From Agapanthus africanus (Eukaryota; Streptophyta; Magnoliopsida; Asparagales; Amaryllidaceae), in contig JASDDO010000001.1 in NCBI GenBank assembly GCA_030015575.1, positions 319,953,595 to 320,017,594 on the forward strand: a DNA stretch of 64,000 nucleotides. Reading direction: 5' to 3'. A program made the position numbers and the translations under genes. The notes under the pieces are model-generated. The model was not told the origin of the DNA. It saw only the letters and a list, made by a program, of their open reading frames with translations, and searched no databases. Shown piece after piece: positions 21,939-35,132 of this stretch. Every line of letters starts with the position of its first letter. Within the stretch, counting starts at the first letter, position 1.

Positions 21939-22756
21939 TGTTGGATATAGTGCCCTCAAAGTCAATTATTGGATCGCAGGCATGTGATTGCAATGATTGA
22001 GGGAGGACCTATACCCGGTAGGACGGTCTTACTCGAGATGATAGTATGCTATATGGTTTGTCTTTATCATCGTGTACATGCTTTATGTGACATTATAGAT
22101 CACTATTATACGTTGATAGAGCCCTTAGGATTCTTTCCTGACTACCAGCAGTATGATGGTGATCATATACGTGAGAGTTGGGTAGTCTATAAGCACATAC
22201 TTAAAGTGTCCATAGTCGCGGGAGTTTCGAGATTGGGCATCGATACTCCGAGAGTAGACTAGTGTATATGGATCGGGACCCCGACGAGAGGCGGTGGCTG
22301 GTCTCACAAGCCATTGGTGTCAGTTGGTTCACCTAAGATAGTATAACAGGTGCTCATTGGGTTATGAGTACACCGGACGGACTCGCAAGGGCACTGCTGA
22401 TTGGTATTATACCTATCGTCAGGAGCAGTTCCCAGGTGACATGAGTACAGCATAGTCTGTTGACTTGACACTGCTACATTACCTCAAGTTTGTTTCCACT
22501 GTTCTTTGATTGCTACCCTACCACGGCTCAAAGGAGTCGTGCAAACAGGTAGTAGTTGGGTGCAGTCCCGAAGCACTTGGAGGCAGTGGCGGTTAGACAG
22601 GATTCGTCTCTCCCGGTATTGGAGGTTGATATCGTGTTGTGTCTGGAGAGCCATTACACAAAGTCCTTGGCCAAGGCAAGTGATATTTACTGGTAGGTAT
22701 TCTAGTAGTTTCTCAAGATGCTCTGGGCTACACTCCGACACGACTTATACCGCTAT
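21939..22756 (+). repeat. P 5' LTR, piece 1
   Basis: It starts TGTTGGATATAGTGCCCTCAAAG inside E2's RNase H and runs to the GCTAT target site of M1. It aligns with the first part of array A's LTR. Confidence 0.8.
22752..22756. repeat. Target site duplication of M1, left copy
   Basis: GCTAT directly precedes M1's left LTR edge at 22757. The identical GCTAT follows the right edge at 37194-37198. Removing M1 restores continuous P LTR sequence. Confidence 0.93.
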
Positions 22757-25700
22757 TGTAAGTCTATGTCGCACACCCCGTAAGCTAGCGAGGAGGCGGA
22801 ACAAGTAAAAATCGAAACTTTCTTACATAGCAACATAGACTAAAGCTAAAGGATCTTTGCCAAACCATTACTAACGAACTACGGAGGTTTAATCTACTGT
22901 GTTGTAGAGATTATACCTCACGAAAACGGTCCTTTGGTTCTTCCTTCCGCTGTCCTCCTCGTCTATGTGAGCTCCGAGGATCGATCCGGATCTTGGTCAC
23001 CTCCGCGGCCTCCTAGAGTCGAAGACGATCCACCCGAGAGTCTATAGTCCGAGCTCCACCTCAAGCCGAGGTAACTAGGGCAACAAGTTTGCGACTCTTG
23101 ACGTCCTAGGTGATGTAGAGGAAGAAGATGGATTTGTTTGTCTATTTGGTTTCTATTTTTCTCAACACATGAGAGCTATAGAAATTTCTAGTGAGGAGGA
23201 AGAAGAAGAACCATAGGAGCTCTCTTTTGATGAGAGAGAATGAGAAGGAAATAATGATGCATAAGAAAAATAATTACCTATCTTTTATTATGATAAACTG
23301 TGATGGCTACCTTGATTTGACCATTATCATCTCAAGGATAAATCTAAAAGAATAAGAAGAGTCTAGTGCTTCACAAAATATCTAAGTCAACAATAGTCAA
23401 TTAGGTCAAATGGTCAAGCATGGTCAAATGGTCAAAGCAATTAGCCATAACACAATTATCATTAAAAAGATTAGTAAATATTTTCGTCCACCTCATAATG
23501 GTTTTGACCAAGTCAATGGTCAAAACCCTAATGAGGCACCTCCTTCTTCGCTCCTCGCAACCGTGCATATACACCCGCATCCGCATTCCGTAGAACACGA
23601 ATATACAGAAGACAAAACAAATCCATCTGTACAAGACTAGGATCCGGCTTAAACTAAAGCCCACTCGTATTGTCTGCCCGAACATCATACGCACACAAGT
23701 GCACGTAAGTGATCGTAGCCCTGCCGTAAAACCATACGGCCTCTACACCTTTTACCCAGTGCAGGGAAACTCTCTGTGTGGGACTCTAAAGACTCGACAC
23801 TACACTGGCAGTGGGTTTAACCACAGACCGCAAGTGGCACTAGCTATACGTAATGGTCCCCAGGTAGATGTCGATAAGAAGGCCGATGAGGTAAACTGTC
23901 ATGACCCGAAAGTACGGAACATGACCGGCACTTAAACTACGAACGTCTCGAGGCGTACGTAATCTAAGTAAACCGAAAACCCAGAAATCCAAACCAAGAA
24001 AAGATGTAGAGTGCAGGAAAAACCAACTTAAAGCAAGTAGTTTCAATAGCATAAGCCGAATTATGCGGTTTTTTAAAAACATCAAAAATTTACTGAAAAT
24101 TTCGGCAGAGTCTCCTTTGTAAATACTGGCCCCCAAACGGGATACAACATGAATAGTATACGAAATCTAGAAAAAGGCATCCCCAAGCGGGAGCTAGCTC
24201 TTCGTCAATCGACGGTCACAACCACACAAGCAATATAATATACAACGCCAACGGCGAGGATCAAAACTCAAAAGGAAACTCAAAACCACCAGAAATATAA
24301 CGAGCGACTCTAAGGTCGAAAGAATAAACAACACCGGTCTCTATCTCAATAAATACATGTTTGGTTGATGGAACTTCTAGATACAACAGAATAATGATAT
24401 ACAAGATATAATAATGGGTGCGATACAAATAAACCCACCTACTAGCAAGTCACCCGGAAATGGAAAGAGTGCCAGCAAGCCGTAATGAAACCTGTACGGC
24501 GAAACCTGCAAGAACTGTGGCACAACGGGGATGAGTTGCCAACTCGTGAGTAGAAAAACATCTACGCACAGAAATCGCATAAATAACGCAACCTAGGTCA
24601 ATGATCATAATATATCCTCAAATATATGAATAACACGTAGCCTATAACAAGGCTAGGGTAAATATCTAACCCGAGTGTAATCTCATGTGCCCGTGTCAGT
24701 GCCTCAGGTAGCAATATATCATATGGATGATGTATGAATGCATAAAACAGAATGCATGTACTGAATAAAACTGGTTTCATAAATCAGTGAGATTTCTGTA
24801 TTTTAAAAGAAATGAGGTACCATATATGAAATCAGCATAAAACAGTGCCCAGCATCGACACAAAACAAGTGTCCAAATACCTCGATATCTCTGTGTCACA
24901 ATCTATGTACCTCAAGTCTCAATATCTAAGGCGCCGTCAGTCCAGACCGGCCCCTACCATCCATCTCAAGACCACGACGGTATCCTCCGGATATCCGATG
25001 CGTCGGGTAATATCACCGGTAGGTAGTGCTCCCCTGCCAGGCTCACATCGTCATCATCACGCGCTTCTTGCCCCGAGGTACCTTACCGGGTCCACCATGT
25101 ACCCGAAACGGTTCATCCGCCTCCTCGAATCGGGTCTCGAAATCCATCAGCAAACTCATGGTGGACGACTCATACATCATGGGAAAACCGCACTTTTTAT
25201 TTTAAAAGAGAGAAAACAGTTTATATATGTTTTGCGGTTTTCCTCCAAATCCAGAAAATATCATTGAAATCCGAATCATCAATAGGATGTAAAACCATGA
25301 CTATAAGCATGAGAATCCATGAATACGGCATAACAATGAATAACAGTATGCATGAAGCGACAAGTAATAACTACAATGTCTAATATGGCATATAAGGGAA
25401 GTACACTAATATCATGTCAAAACTACTAGCTAACAAGCTAAGTCAAGCAAATATATCATCTAAAGTGTACGTGACATGGCAATTACCGATGAAGATGTGT
25501 GTGAGCCGGCAAGTAGGTGTACGTGGTACATATGCATCATCGGTAATGGTGCTGGTGTCCTAACATGATGATATCAATAATGGAATATGCAGCAAAATAA
25601 GTATGCGAGGCAGAGCGAACAGCAATAATGTGCGGGAGCTGAAACTAGACACAACGATAACTAATCTGCATTAATCTAATATAAGTCCTACAAATTGGTG

Positions 25701-28700
25701 CCTTTTGAAATAACACGAATCATGGGGTTTTGAAAATAGGGGCTACGGTGTTTTTATGAAAAGATACGTCTTTTGAAATATCCGTAAGATCCCTTGGGCT
25801 GTCTTTTAAAATACCCACGATTCGTTAGTTTTGAAATAGGTAGGGTCTAATCTAATCTAACAACTACGCTAAACTATACGGCTGAACTAACAAGCTGAAC
25901 TACAGGTAAGGAAACCGCCTATCATCTGAGTCGATACATATACATACCTGTATATGTATAGTCGGTGATCCCGCCTCAATAATATCATATCCATAACCAG
26001 ACATCCCAAGTCAAGAGTGCGGATCAATCATCAATATAGCTCGTACGTAAATCCGTCGTACGGCATCCCAAATCTAGGTACGGGTCAATATCACATTCAT
26101 CATACTATTCACCTGGTATCCTCTTTATCAATTATCATGATCGGGATACTGATCTACATCTAGTACAATACTGATACCGCCTAAGTATGCATGCAGGTGT
26201 AAGAATCACTACGCCAAAAGACCCGCTAAAACATCATGTCGTATATCAATACGAACCAAATCACATCACCGATCTCCTGGCCTCAAGCCCAATCTCATCG
26301 ACTCATCTCAAATTCCAAATACTATTCTCAAATCCGTATGTGAACACATAGTCCTATACCCATGTGAACCCATAACTATAAAGAATCCCATGAGCACATA
26401 TCAATAGGAATGTATGCAAGTATGTATGTGTGTATGTGTAGTGCAACACTACCCTAGGGTTCGCAACACTAAAGTAATCCAACACACCAATATCCATCCT
26501 AAGCATCGTTATTAATCCCAAATAACATATAATAATTTTTGGTGTGTATACGCATCCGTATACACCACCACGGACTGCGGGGGTGCTATACGCCATCCAC
26601 CCGACTTCTCCCCGTAGATATAAATCTACTCACCTGGTCCTCGCTCGCCGGTGCCGACGTCGCCACGCGCTTGCTTGTCGTCTCGAAGTCCGCATGGGGT
26701 ACCTACATATCATAACGCACCGTATCGCATTAAAACTAAATTCGAAATCGAAACGGCATACGAAAATCAAATCGGCACGCGTATCACGCATAGGTCCAAA
26801 CCTATCGCCTACGCATGCAAGAATAGTCAAACCAACCCTCGATGTCGATGTACAAACGTCAAACCATCAAGAAAAATCCAATCACACTCATTTTCACATT
26901 CACGAACACTAATTTTAATATAAACTAGGTTAAAACTCACAAAAACCCCAATTTCACTTAAAAAGTCATTTTTCCGAAAATCTAGCAAGCACAATTCGCC
27001 GTTTTTGTACAAAACATGATGTTTAAATGAATGTAGCGGCCAATATACTTATTAAATATCTTAAATAAGTCATATAAACAATTTCCGGAATTTAATCTCA
27101 TTAAATTCCAAAAACCTTAATATTCTAGTTTACAAAATACTTAAATTTTAACAATTTCAAAGCAAAAATGCACAAACTACAATCTAGCTTAGATTTGCAT
27201 GATCCAAAGCATTAAAATACACTTAATAAAGTTAATGAAGCCATGAAAAACCTAATTAGATTTTTAGTCAAACATTTGCAATAATTTCCAAAAACCTAGT
27301 TAGCAAATTAGCAAATTAACACAATTTTTAAACTAACCATTAGCACATGCTACTAATCTTGTATTAACATGACAAAAAGCCTAAATATAACACACAACCA
27401 TACACCAATTTTATAAAAACCCTAACTTGCATTCAAATTCATAACTTGAATTCCAAAACTTGCAACTTAAGTCTAATTAACACTTAAGTAGTTTAGCTTA
27501 AGAAATTAGTAACAAATTAAGCAAAAATGTTTTAGAATTATACCCAAAAACATTTGAAGATCCACAAGCATCCATAGCCTCCCAAAATGCTCTCTTTTCA
27601 CAAAGATCCATGCTATACGGGCTAAGCTAAAATGGGTAGGAGTCGGATTTGGGTTTTGGGATTTTTTTTGATGGATTTGAGGCAATTTTTGATGAAGTTT
27701 GAAGAGAAAAGAGAAGGGAAATGGGGGGGGGGGCTGTTGCTGCTGTGGGAGGGTGGGGGGCTGCTGGAATGGGAATGGGAGTGGGAGAGGAGAGAGAGGG
27801 AGGTAGAGAAAGTGGGGGAAGAAGTCAAAGTCAATTCAAGGTCAAAGGTCCACCTCATTTCTCCATTTTCTTTTCTTTTCTTTCATTTCTTTCCTTTGAA
27901 ATTCAAGTGGGGAAAATAAAATGGGGGCTGCTGAATTCTTCAAGAGGAGAAGTGAATAGGGGTGTGTGGGTGTGGGTACGGGTGTGGGGTGATGAAAAAT
28001 GATAAATACAATGCCCCAAACATCCATTTACGCTAAAAAAAGCCTTTTTTCTTCAATAATTTCTAAACCGTTTTGGCAAATGATTTCGTTCCAAAAAGCA
28101 CATGATAAAATTTTATTTAATGTTTTATAATGCACAAAATTTGTTTCAACTCATTCCAATTTGTAATTTTTCCTAAATAAATGTATTAGTGACGGCTTAA
28201 AATAATAATAAAATAATATTTTTTCAGAAAATTTGAAATTTCACCAGCGGCTCAATAAACACCAAATAATAGCAATTTCATAGCTAGAATATGTATATTT
28301 AATTTTTATAATAAAATATTTGTATTTTGACTTTTTACAGAAAACCCCCTTATTTTACCGTTTTTTCGAAATTTCACCGAAACGATTTTCAAAACGTTAC
28401 ATAAACCCATCCGAACTCCTACTGAGCCTGAATGTGACAATCTCCGTACAGTTCGGTCTGTTCGTCTAAGAGTATCGCATGTCGGGCCTAGGGGGCGGTA
28501 AACGACAGACACCTAATAGCGGTACAATTCATGCCAGAGTGTAGCCCAGAACACCCTGAGAAACTACTGGAAACACTACCAGTAATTCTCGCTTGCCCTG
28601 GCCAGGGACTTTGTGTAATGGCTCTCCTAGACACAGCGTGATATCAACCCCCAATACCGGGAGAGACGAATCCTATCTAACCGCTACAGCCTCCAAGTGC

Positions 28701-29314
28701 TTTGGGACTGCACCCAACTACTACCTATTTGCACGACTCTTTTGAGCCGTGGTAGGGTAGTAATCAAAGTATAGTGGGAACACACTCAAGGAGAAGTAGC
28801 AGTGTTAAGTCGACGGACTATGTTATACTCCTGTCACCTGGGAACTGTTATCTGACGATAGGTATAGTACCAACCAACAGTTCCAGACGAGTCCTGTCCA
28901 GTGTACTCGTAACCTAACGAGCACCCGCATACTATCTCCAGTACGACGTACTAATGGCTGTGGGACAGACCATCTCCCCTGCTGGGATGAGAAGCATATA
29001 CGCTAGTCTACTCCGGAGTATCGATGCCCTGTCTCGATAATCCTACGACTAGGGACCTGTATAAGGATGTGCTTGTAGATTACCCAGCCCCCACTAGTGT
29101 GACTGCCATCACAACGCTGGTAATCAAGCAAAGATCCTAAGGGCTCCACTAATATGTATAAAACACATTCACATATTGAAGTAGAAATAAACCAAGTAGC
29201 ATAGTACCATTTTGAGCAAGTTTGTCTATACAACTGTGAATATCCCAAGCTTCCATTAAGTAATATACAAACTAGTAAGATACAGTAATGGCCTCTAGGG
29301 CATATACACTAACA
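22757..29314 (-). repeat. M1 3' LTR (contains solo LTR S1)
   Basis: The LTR is about 2048 bp once S1 and one copy of its 5-bp duplication are removed. It begins in window orientation with TGTAAGTCTATGTCGC and ends CACTAACA, followed by the complement of the purine tract. Confidence 0.9.
23897..28401 (-). mobile_element. S1: solo LTR of the L1 (Tekay-like) family
   Basis: These 4505 bp are bounded by TGTCATGACC and CGTTACA, with TAAAC duplicated on both sides (23892-23896 and 28402-28406). The other LTR of M1 has the uninterrupted site (GAGGTAAACCCATCC at 36264-36278, single TAAAC at 36268-36272). It matches L1's LTR over most of its length, and has an extra segment near 25690-25860 that L1 lacks. 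No internal region is present, as left by recombination between the two LTRs of one element. A run of ten or more G and a short GCTG tract occur near 27720-27770. Confidence 0.92.
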
Positions 29315-29334
29315 ATCTCCCACTTGCACTAGGG

Positions 29335-32300
29335 CTATGTACTGGCGTATCGAAGACCTATCATCTCGATCAGCCACTCGAACTGAGTCTGGGGTATGAC
29401 CTTCGTGAGTGGATCTGCAGTGTTATTCTCTGAATCTACTCTCTTCACCTCGATCTCCCAGCGATCTACGATCTCCCTGATCAGGTGGTACCGCCTCAAA
29501 ATGCGCCTGGACTTCTGATGGGACCCGGGTTCCTTCGCTAAAGCTATAGCGCCGTTGTTGTCGCAATACTGCGGTATTGGATCAGCAATGGTAGGAACCA
29601 CCTGAAGCTCCGTGAGGAACTTCTTCATCCAGACAGCTTCCTTTGCGACATAGCAAGCAGCTATGTACTCCGCTTCCATAGTTGAGTCAGCAACGGTTTC
29701 CTGCTTGGAGCTCTTCTAGCAAACCGTTCCTCCATTGAGGGTAAAGACATAACTCGACATGGACTTGGAGTCATCCTTGTCACTCTGGAAGCTGGAGTCA
29801 GCAAAGGCCTCGATCTGGAGGTCTTTTCCGCCATACACCAAGAACATCTCCTTAGTCCTTCTCAGGTACTTGAGAATGTTCTTTACTGCTATCCAGTGTT
29901 TCTCCCCTGGGTCCGACTGATACCGGCTTACAACGCTCATTGCGTATGCTACATCTGGTCTGGTACACAACATCGCATACATTATAGAGCCTATCGCAGA
30001 TGCGTAGGGTATAGATAATATGCGAGCCCTTTCCAAATCAGTCTTGGGAGACATCTCTTTGGAAAGGGTGATTCCGTGACAAGCCGGTAGATTACCGCGC
30101 TTTGAATCTTCCATACTGAATCGTTTCAGTATGGTGTCGATGTACCTGGACTGCGAAAGTCCCAACATCCTCTTAGATCTATCACGATAGATCTGGATCT
30201 CCAGAATGTAGTTGGCATCGCCCAAGTCCTTCATGGAGAACCTCTGTGAAAAGAATCCTTTGACTGACTATAGCATAGGAATGTCATTTCCTATTAAGAG
30301 AATTTCATCTACGTACAAGATGAGAAATACAACAGTTCTCCCTACAATCTTATTATATATGCATGGTTCATCCGGATTTTTGATAAAGTCGAATTCTTTG
30401 ACAGTATCATCAAAGCAGATGTTCCAACTCCGCGATGCCCGCTTCAGTCCATAAATGGACTTAAGCAACTTGCACACTTTACCGCTGCTCCCACTCTGAA
30501 TGAAACCCTCCGGCTGATCCATATAGACACACTCTTCCAAATTTCCATTTAGAAAAGCCGTCTTTACGTCCATCTGGCAGATCTCATAATCGTGGAAGGC
30601 AGCAATGGCAAGAAGGATCCGAATGGATTTGAGCATAGCCACTGGAGAAAAGGTTTCGTCATAGTCCAAACCAGGTCTTTGACGAAAACTCTTTGCAACA
30701 AGTCTAGCTTTATAGGTTCAACCTGCCCATCTACACCAATCTTCTTTCTGAAGATCTATTTGCAGCCTACGGGTTTTACCCCTTCTGGTGTAATGTCCAA
30801 AGTCCAAACTTTGTTGGTGTACATGGACTCCATTTCGGTCCGCATTGCATCCAGCCATTTTACTGAGTCACCGCTCTAAATGGCTTGCTGGAAGCTAGTA
30901 GGCTCATCATTTTCAATGTGCAATCCTCTCGATCCCCGTCTATGAGAAAACCGTAGTATCTCTCGGGCGGATGAGACTGCCTACTACTCCTACGGAGTGG
31001 CGCTGGAATGTCCAGTTCTTCCGAAACCTCTGGTACGACCAAGCTTTCAGTAATAGCTTATGGTTCTGGAATTTCTTCCAGTTCTATTGCGCTCCCACTT
31101 ATCTGATTTTCTAAAAATTTAGTTTCCATGAAGTAGGCATGACGAGAAACAAATACCTTTTCTTCCTCTGCGTAATAGAAGAAATATCCCTTAGAGTTCT
31201 TTGGATATCCTACAAACTTGCAATGTACTGAGCGTGCCTCGAGTTTGTCCGTATGCTGCTTTTTGACAAAAGCTGGACATCCCCATGTCTTAATGTGTTT
31301 AAGATAGGGTTTCTTCCCATTCCACATCTGATATGGTGTGGTAGGCACTGACTTAGTAGGAACCCGGTTCAAAAGATATGTTGTTGTTTCTAGTGCATAA
31401 CCCCAGAAAGATCGTGGTAACTCAGCTTTACTCATCATTGAACGAACCATATCCAATAGGGTTCGATTCCGCCTTTTCGATACACCATTGTGTTGTGGTG
31501 TGTATGGAGGAGTAAGCTGAGAGAGAATTCCATTCTCTTTTAAGTAGCCCAGAAACTCGGCACTCAAGTATTCACCACCTCGATCAGATCTCAGTGTCTT
31601 GATACCTTTGCCTGTTTGTTTTTCTACTTCATTCTTCTATTCCTGGAATTTTTCAAACGCCTCGGATTTATGCTTCATCAAGAAGATATGTCCATACCTA
31701 GAGAAATCATCCGTAAAAGTAATGAAGTATGAATAACCACTTCGCGCATGTGTAGACATTGGACCACACACGTCACTGTGTATGAGTCCCAAGAGCTCGC
31801 TTACTCTTACTCCATGTCCAGTGAACGGAGTCTTTGTCATCTTTCCCATGAAACAAGATTCAGAAGTAGCATAAGACTGATATTCGAACGGATTCAAATA
31901 TCCCTCTTTATGTAACTTCGTTAACCATGTCTCATTGATGTGACCTAGTCTACAATGCCATAAGAAGGCCTGATTTGTTTCCGGAGACTTTCTTTTAAGT
32001 GTGTTCTGGACACTGAAAACCTGAGCTTAATTTAATACATATATACCGTTATCTAATGTATCTGACCCAATCAGAACTTGATTTAGGTGGATGTGGACCA
32101 CATCGCTTACAAAAGTAAAATCATATCCTTCCTTAGAAAGTAAGGATACAGATATGATATTATAAGCTAGACTAGGTACATACAAACAGTTACGTAGAAT
32201 CAATATCTGCGTACTTGTCAATCTAAGGTGATATTCCCCTACGGATTCAGTGTCCACGCTCATTCCGTTAGCAACCCTGAGAGTCATATCACCTAACCTG

Positions 32301-33050
32301 ATAACTCCACGGTTTCTCAAAGCCTGTAATGAATTACAGATGTGAGATCCTGATTCGGTATCTAGTACCCAGGAAGTAGAGTTAATTGACATACAATTTT
32401 CTATTACAAACACACCCGAAGCCGAAGCCACAACATGCTTCGAATCCTGGCTACTGGCTTTGCTAGCCCTGCAATCCCTCTGCCAATGTCCTTTCCCGTA
32501 ACAATAGGGACGTCCCTCCTTCCCTATATCTAGTCCCAAAACTTTTGCCCTTCCCTTTCCTTCTACTTCCCTGGTTTCCTTCAAGGTGTAAGTAGAGGGC
32601 AGAGACTGTAGAATCAAGTCAGTACTTGACCCGTTCTTCAACGTAGTCTTTAAGTCCGTGAGCTCATCAAATAGCTAGTCTTTGTAAGGACGTTGTCCCC
32701 TACAGATGACCCAACAGCCAACCTCGCTTGAAGTAATTCGTTCGAGGTCTCATATCTTACGATACGAGATTGCTCTCTATATAAATCTTTGTTATGGAGG
32801 AAGACAGAAACTAAGTCCATCTTCTCGTACTGCCTCTGGTTTGTACCATCAACTGAGGCCAACACGAGGCACTTGGCAATCGCACAGTCTTTTTCCGATG
32901 TCTTACGGATATCAGTATCCATGACGATGGAAACTGGTCCCTAGATGGCAGGGGTTTGATTAGTGATGAGGTGTCCCAGTTTGTCATGGGTAATGGACAT
33001 CTGGACAGACCTTTGCCAGTCATTGCAGTCAGATTCAGTCATTTTATTTT
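29335..33050 (-). pseudogene. M1 gag-pol remnant
   Basis: Domains in sense order, right to left: a shortened Angela-type Gag (about 33050-32650; YEKMDLVSVFLHNKDLYREQ, RYETSNELLQARLA), a CCHC zinc knuckle and protease region (32641-32027; CYGKGHWQRDC, SWVLDTESGSHICN), the pre-integrase and integrase core (about 32000-31060; YFITFTDDFSRYGHIFLMKHKSEAFEKF, ENGILSQLTPPYTPQHNGVS), reverse transcriptase (about 30880-29940; MDVKTAFLNG, GLKRASRSWNICFD, CTRPDVAYAMSVVSRYQSDPGEKHW) and RNase H (about 29930-29335; YCDNNGAIALAKEPGSHQKS, RRYHLIREIVDRWEIE). The order is the normal Copia one, with integrase before reverse transcriptase. It is broken about seven or eight times. Confidence 0.88.
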
Positions 33051-35118
33051 CTAGATGTAACCTATGTCTGGTCACTGGGTCGCTGCAATTAAGAGAGAGA
33101 GAAGAAAACACTTAGCATGATGCTCTTGCAAGTTTTGATTGGTTTTTAGTTTATCTAAACAGGATGGCTCCCACTGTTTCTCGAATCCTTCCTCAAACCA
33201 TAAAAGAAGAATTAGTCAGGATTAATCTCACCGTACAATACTTGCTTAACCGTTCAACCAGGCTAGTGTCGGTACTTCGAGGGAGGTTTTACGACGCTTT
33301 CGTGAAGTTCCTTAATTAAATAACCTCTTTTCCCTGGAGGCGTAGCCCCGCTAACATTGTTCTAGACACCTACTTGGTTTATAGCATTGATCGTTAAGTG
33401 AAAAAATCTCCCGAGGAGTAGCGGATACTCACAGTAAGATCGGGATCCAAATATCATTGTGTGATAACGCTGAAGGAATCCTACCAATATTATCAAACTC
33501 CAAATGGTATGCAGCACTTGCAAGTATCAATTTCCTTAGAAACTCCCGATGTTGATTTTTGCTCCATGCTCTTATGACCTTGACTTTGGCCAACAAATCA
33601 TAAGTCACATGTCAAGTTTCACCCGTTATTTTCCAGGTTAATTTGAACCCACCCGTACCTACCCTTGACTTTGGCCAACAAAGCAGTACGACTGTCCCAA
33701 ACCAACGCATCTATCTATGCTACATATGAATATCCAACAGCTACAAATCACTATGCCTTGACTTTGGCCAACAAACATAGCTTGAATACTATTGGCTATC
33801 CATATAAAATGATGGAGGGCTACGAATAGTTTTGGCGAAACCGTGAACGTAGTGAACTTGATATAATCGAAGGAACGTGATAGCTTTTAAAAGGAGTGGT
33901 TTAAGCTCCGCGTTTTTAAAAGTTTTTCTGTTTTGAAAAAACTGAGTGGTTTTGAAATTGTTCCAACGATTCAACTTTGGTTTGTTTTCTTTGCATTAAT
34001 TTAATGTGTTCCATCAAGTAATCCTACCATTGCAGAAAACAACGAAAATATGACGTACACTTATGCCATACACATTCGCCACTGGGCACCGTCATCACCC
34101 GTTAGGTTACTTAACTAACGACAGAGCGGGGGCTAGACTAGCGCGGATGCAAAACATAAGCAACGCCTACTAGATATCATATATAGATATATACATTTGT
34201 CAAATGTAATGATAGCCATTCCAGATCACAGAAGAACACATTGGATATACTAGGAATCCGCGCTTCGTTTGAGCCTGCAACGAAAGACGGATTACACGGT
34301 CGCGATGAATAGCCAAACCCCACCCTAGACCCCTACGGGTGCGGCAAACTACCCGCCAAATACCCGAAGTGAAGCAACCTCCCTCAACAACGTGAGTAGG
34401 CCACTCGGCACTTCAAAGTACCCGGTAGTTTGTGCACCCCACCTTGGGTCTATCCTAGGAGCAAAAACAGTAAAAGAAATAATATACAATGGCGGCTATA
34501 ACCTCAACCCGGATGTGCAACCATAAAATAATATTACATCAAATTACAAATGTTACATTGAATGGAAAATGAAAACTCTTATTTCACACCCCCGGCTATT
34601 CATCACGACAATCCAACAAGTTCATATCCACAAACCAACATCACAGATCACAGATATGCACAACCCCCACTAATCGACGTAGAGCGATTAGTAGACGTTC
34701 AGTACATATAACATTACACAAACACAGAAACATTAAACGTCATTAAAGTTACGACTTCGAAACACCCGCAATGCTACAGTGAATAACTTTCAGTAAAGTC
34801 AAAATCGGCCAAAGCAAACAACTCCTAAAACCCAAGATATAAGTCAAAAAACCAAATACAAAATTTGAACCATTTCCTCCTTACCAAAACCGGCCTCACC
34901 GGAATTCTGGGCCATGTGGTCGGCCCCCCCACTGAGAAAATGTTCCAATTTTGTTCTGTGGCCTTTTTACTGCTTAAATGACACTCTGTACTTGTTTAAA
35001 TAATTTTCAGAGTTCATTAAAATTTCGACAGAAACTTCAATATTGGGTTCATTGTTTTTGGGCTGTTTCGTTTTCGTAGTTTTAACTGTCATTTAAACTG
35101 TTAGTGATGGTTTAGCTA
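33051..35118 (-). other. M1 leader with three conserved hairpins
   Basis: This is the untranslated region between primer site and Gag. It carries three hairpins with sense inner stem TTGGC/GTCAA and loop CAAA (33751-33780, 33654-33690, 33571-33604), each with its own complementary outer arms (CTATG/CATAG, CGTAC/GTACG, CTTATGA/TCATAAG). The two box hairpins seen in A, P and M2 are not present. A pyrimidine tract ending in TTGCAG (near 33085-33115, minus strand) precedes the Gag start. Confidence 0.7.
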
Positions 35119-35131
35119 GGCTCTGATACCA
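35119..35131 (-). promoter_or_regulatory. Primer binding site of M1
   Basis: In sense this reads TGGTATCAGAGCC, one base from the 5' LTR end (initiator-Met type). Confidence 0.9.
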
Positions 35132-35132
35132 C

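Noticed and set aside
27632-28002. Gly/Glu-rich open frames
   Set aside because: They are created by a G-rich low-complexity tract in the solo LTR S1. No domain, and overlapping frames are open on both strands.
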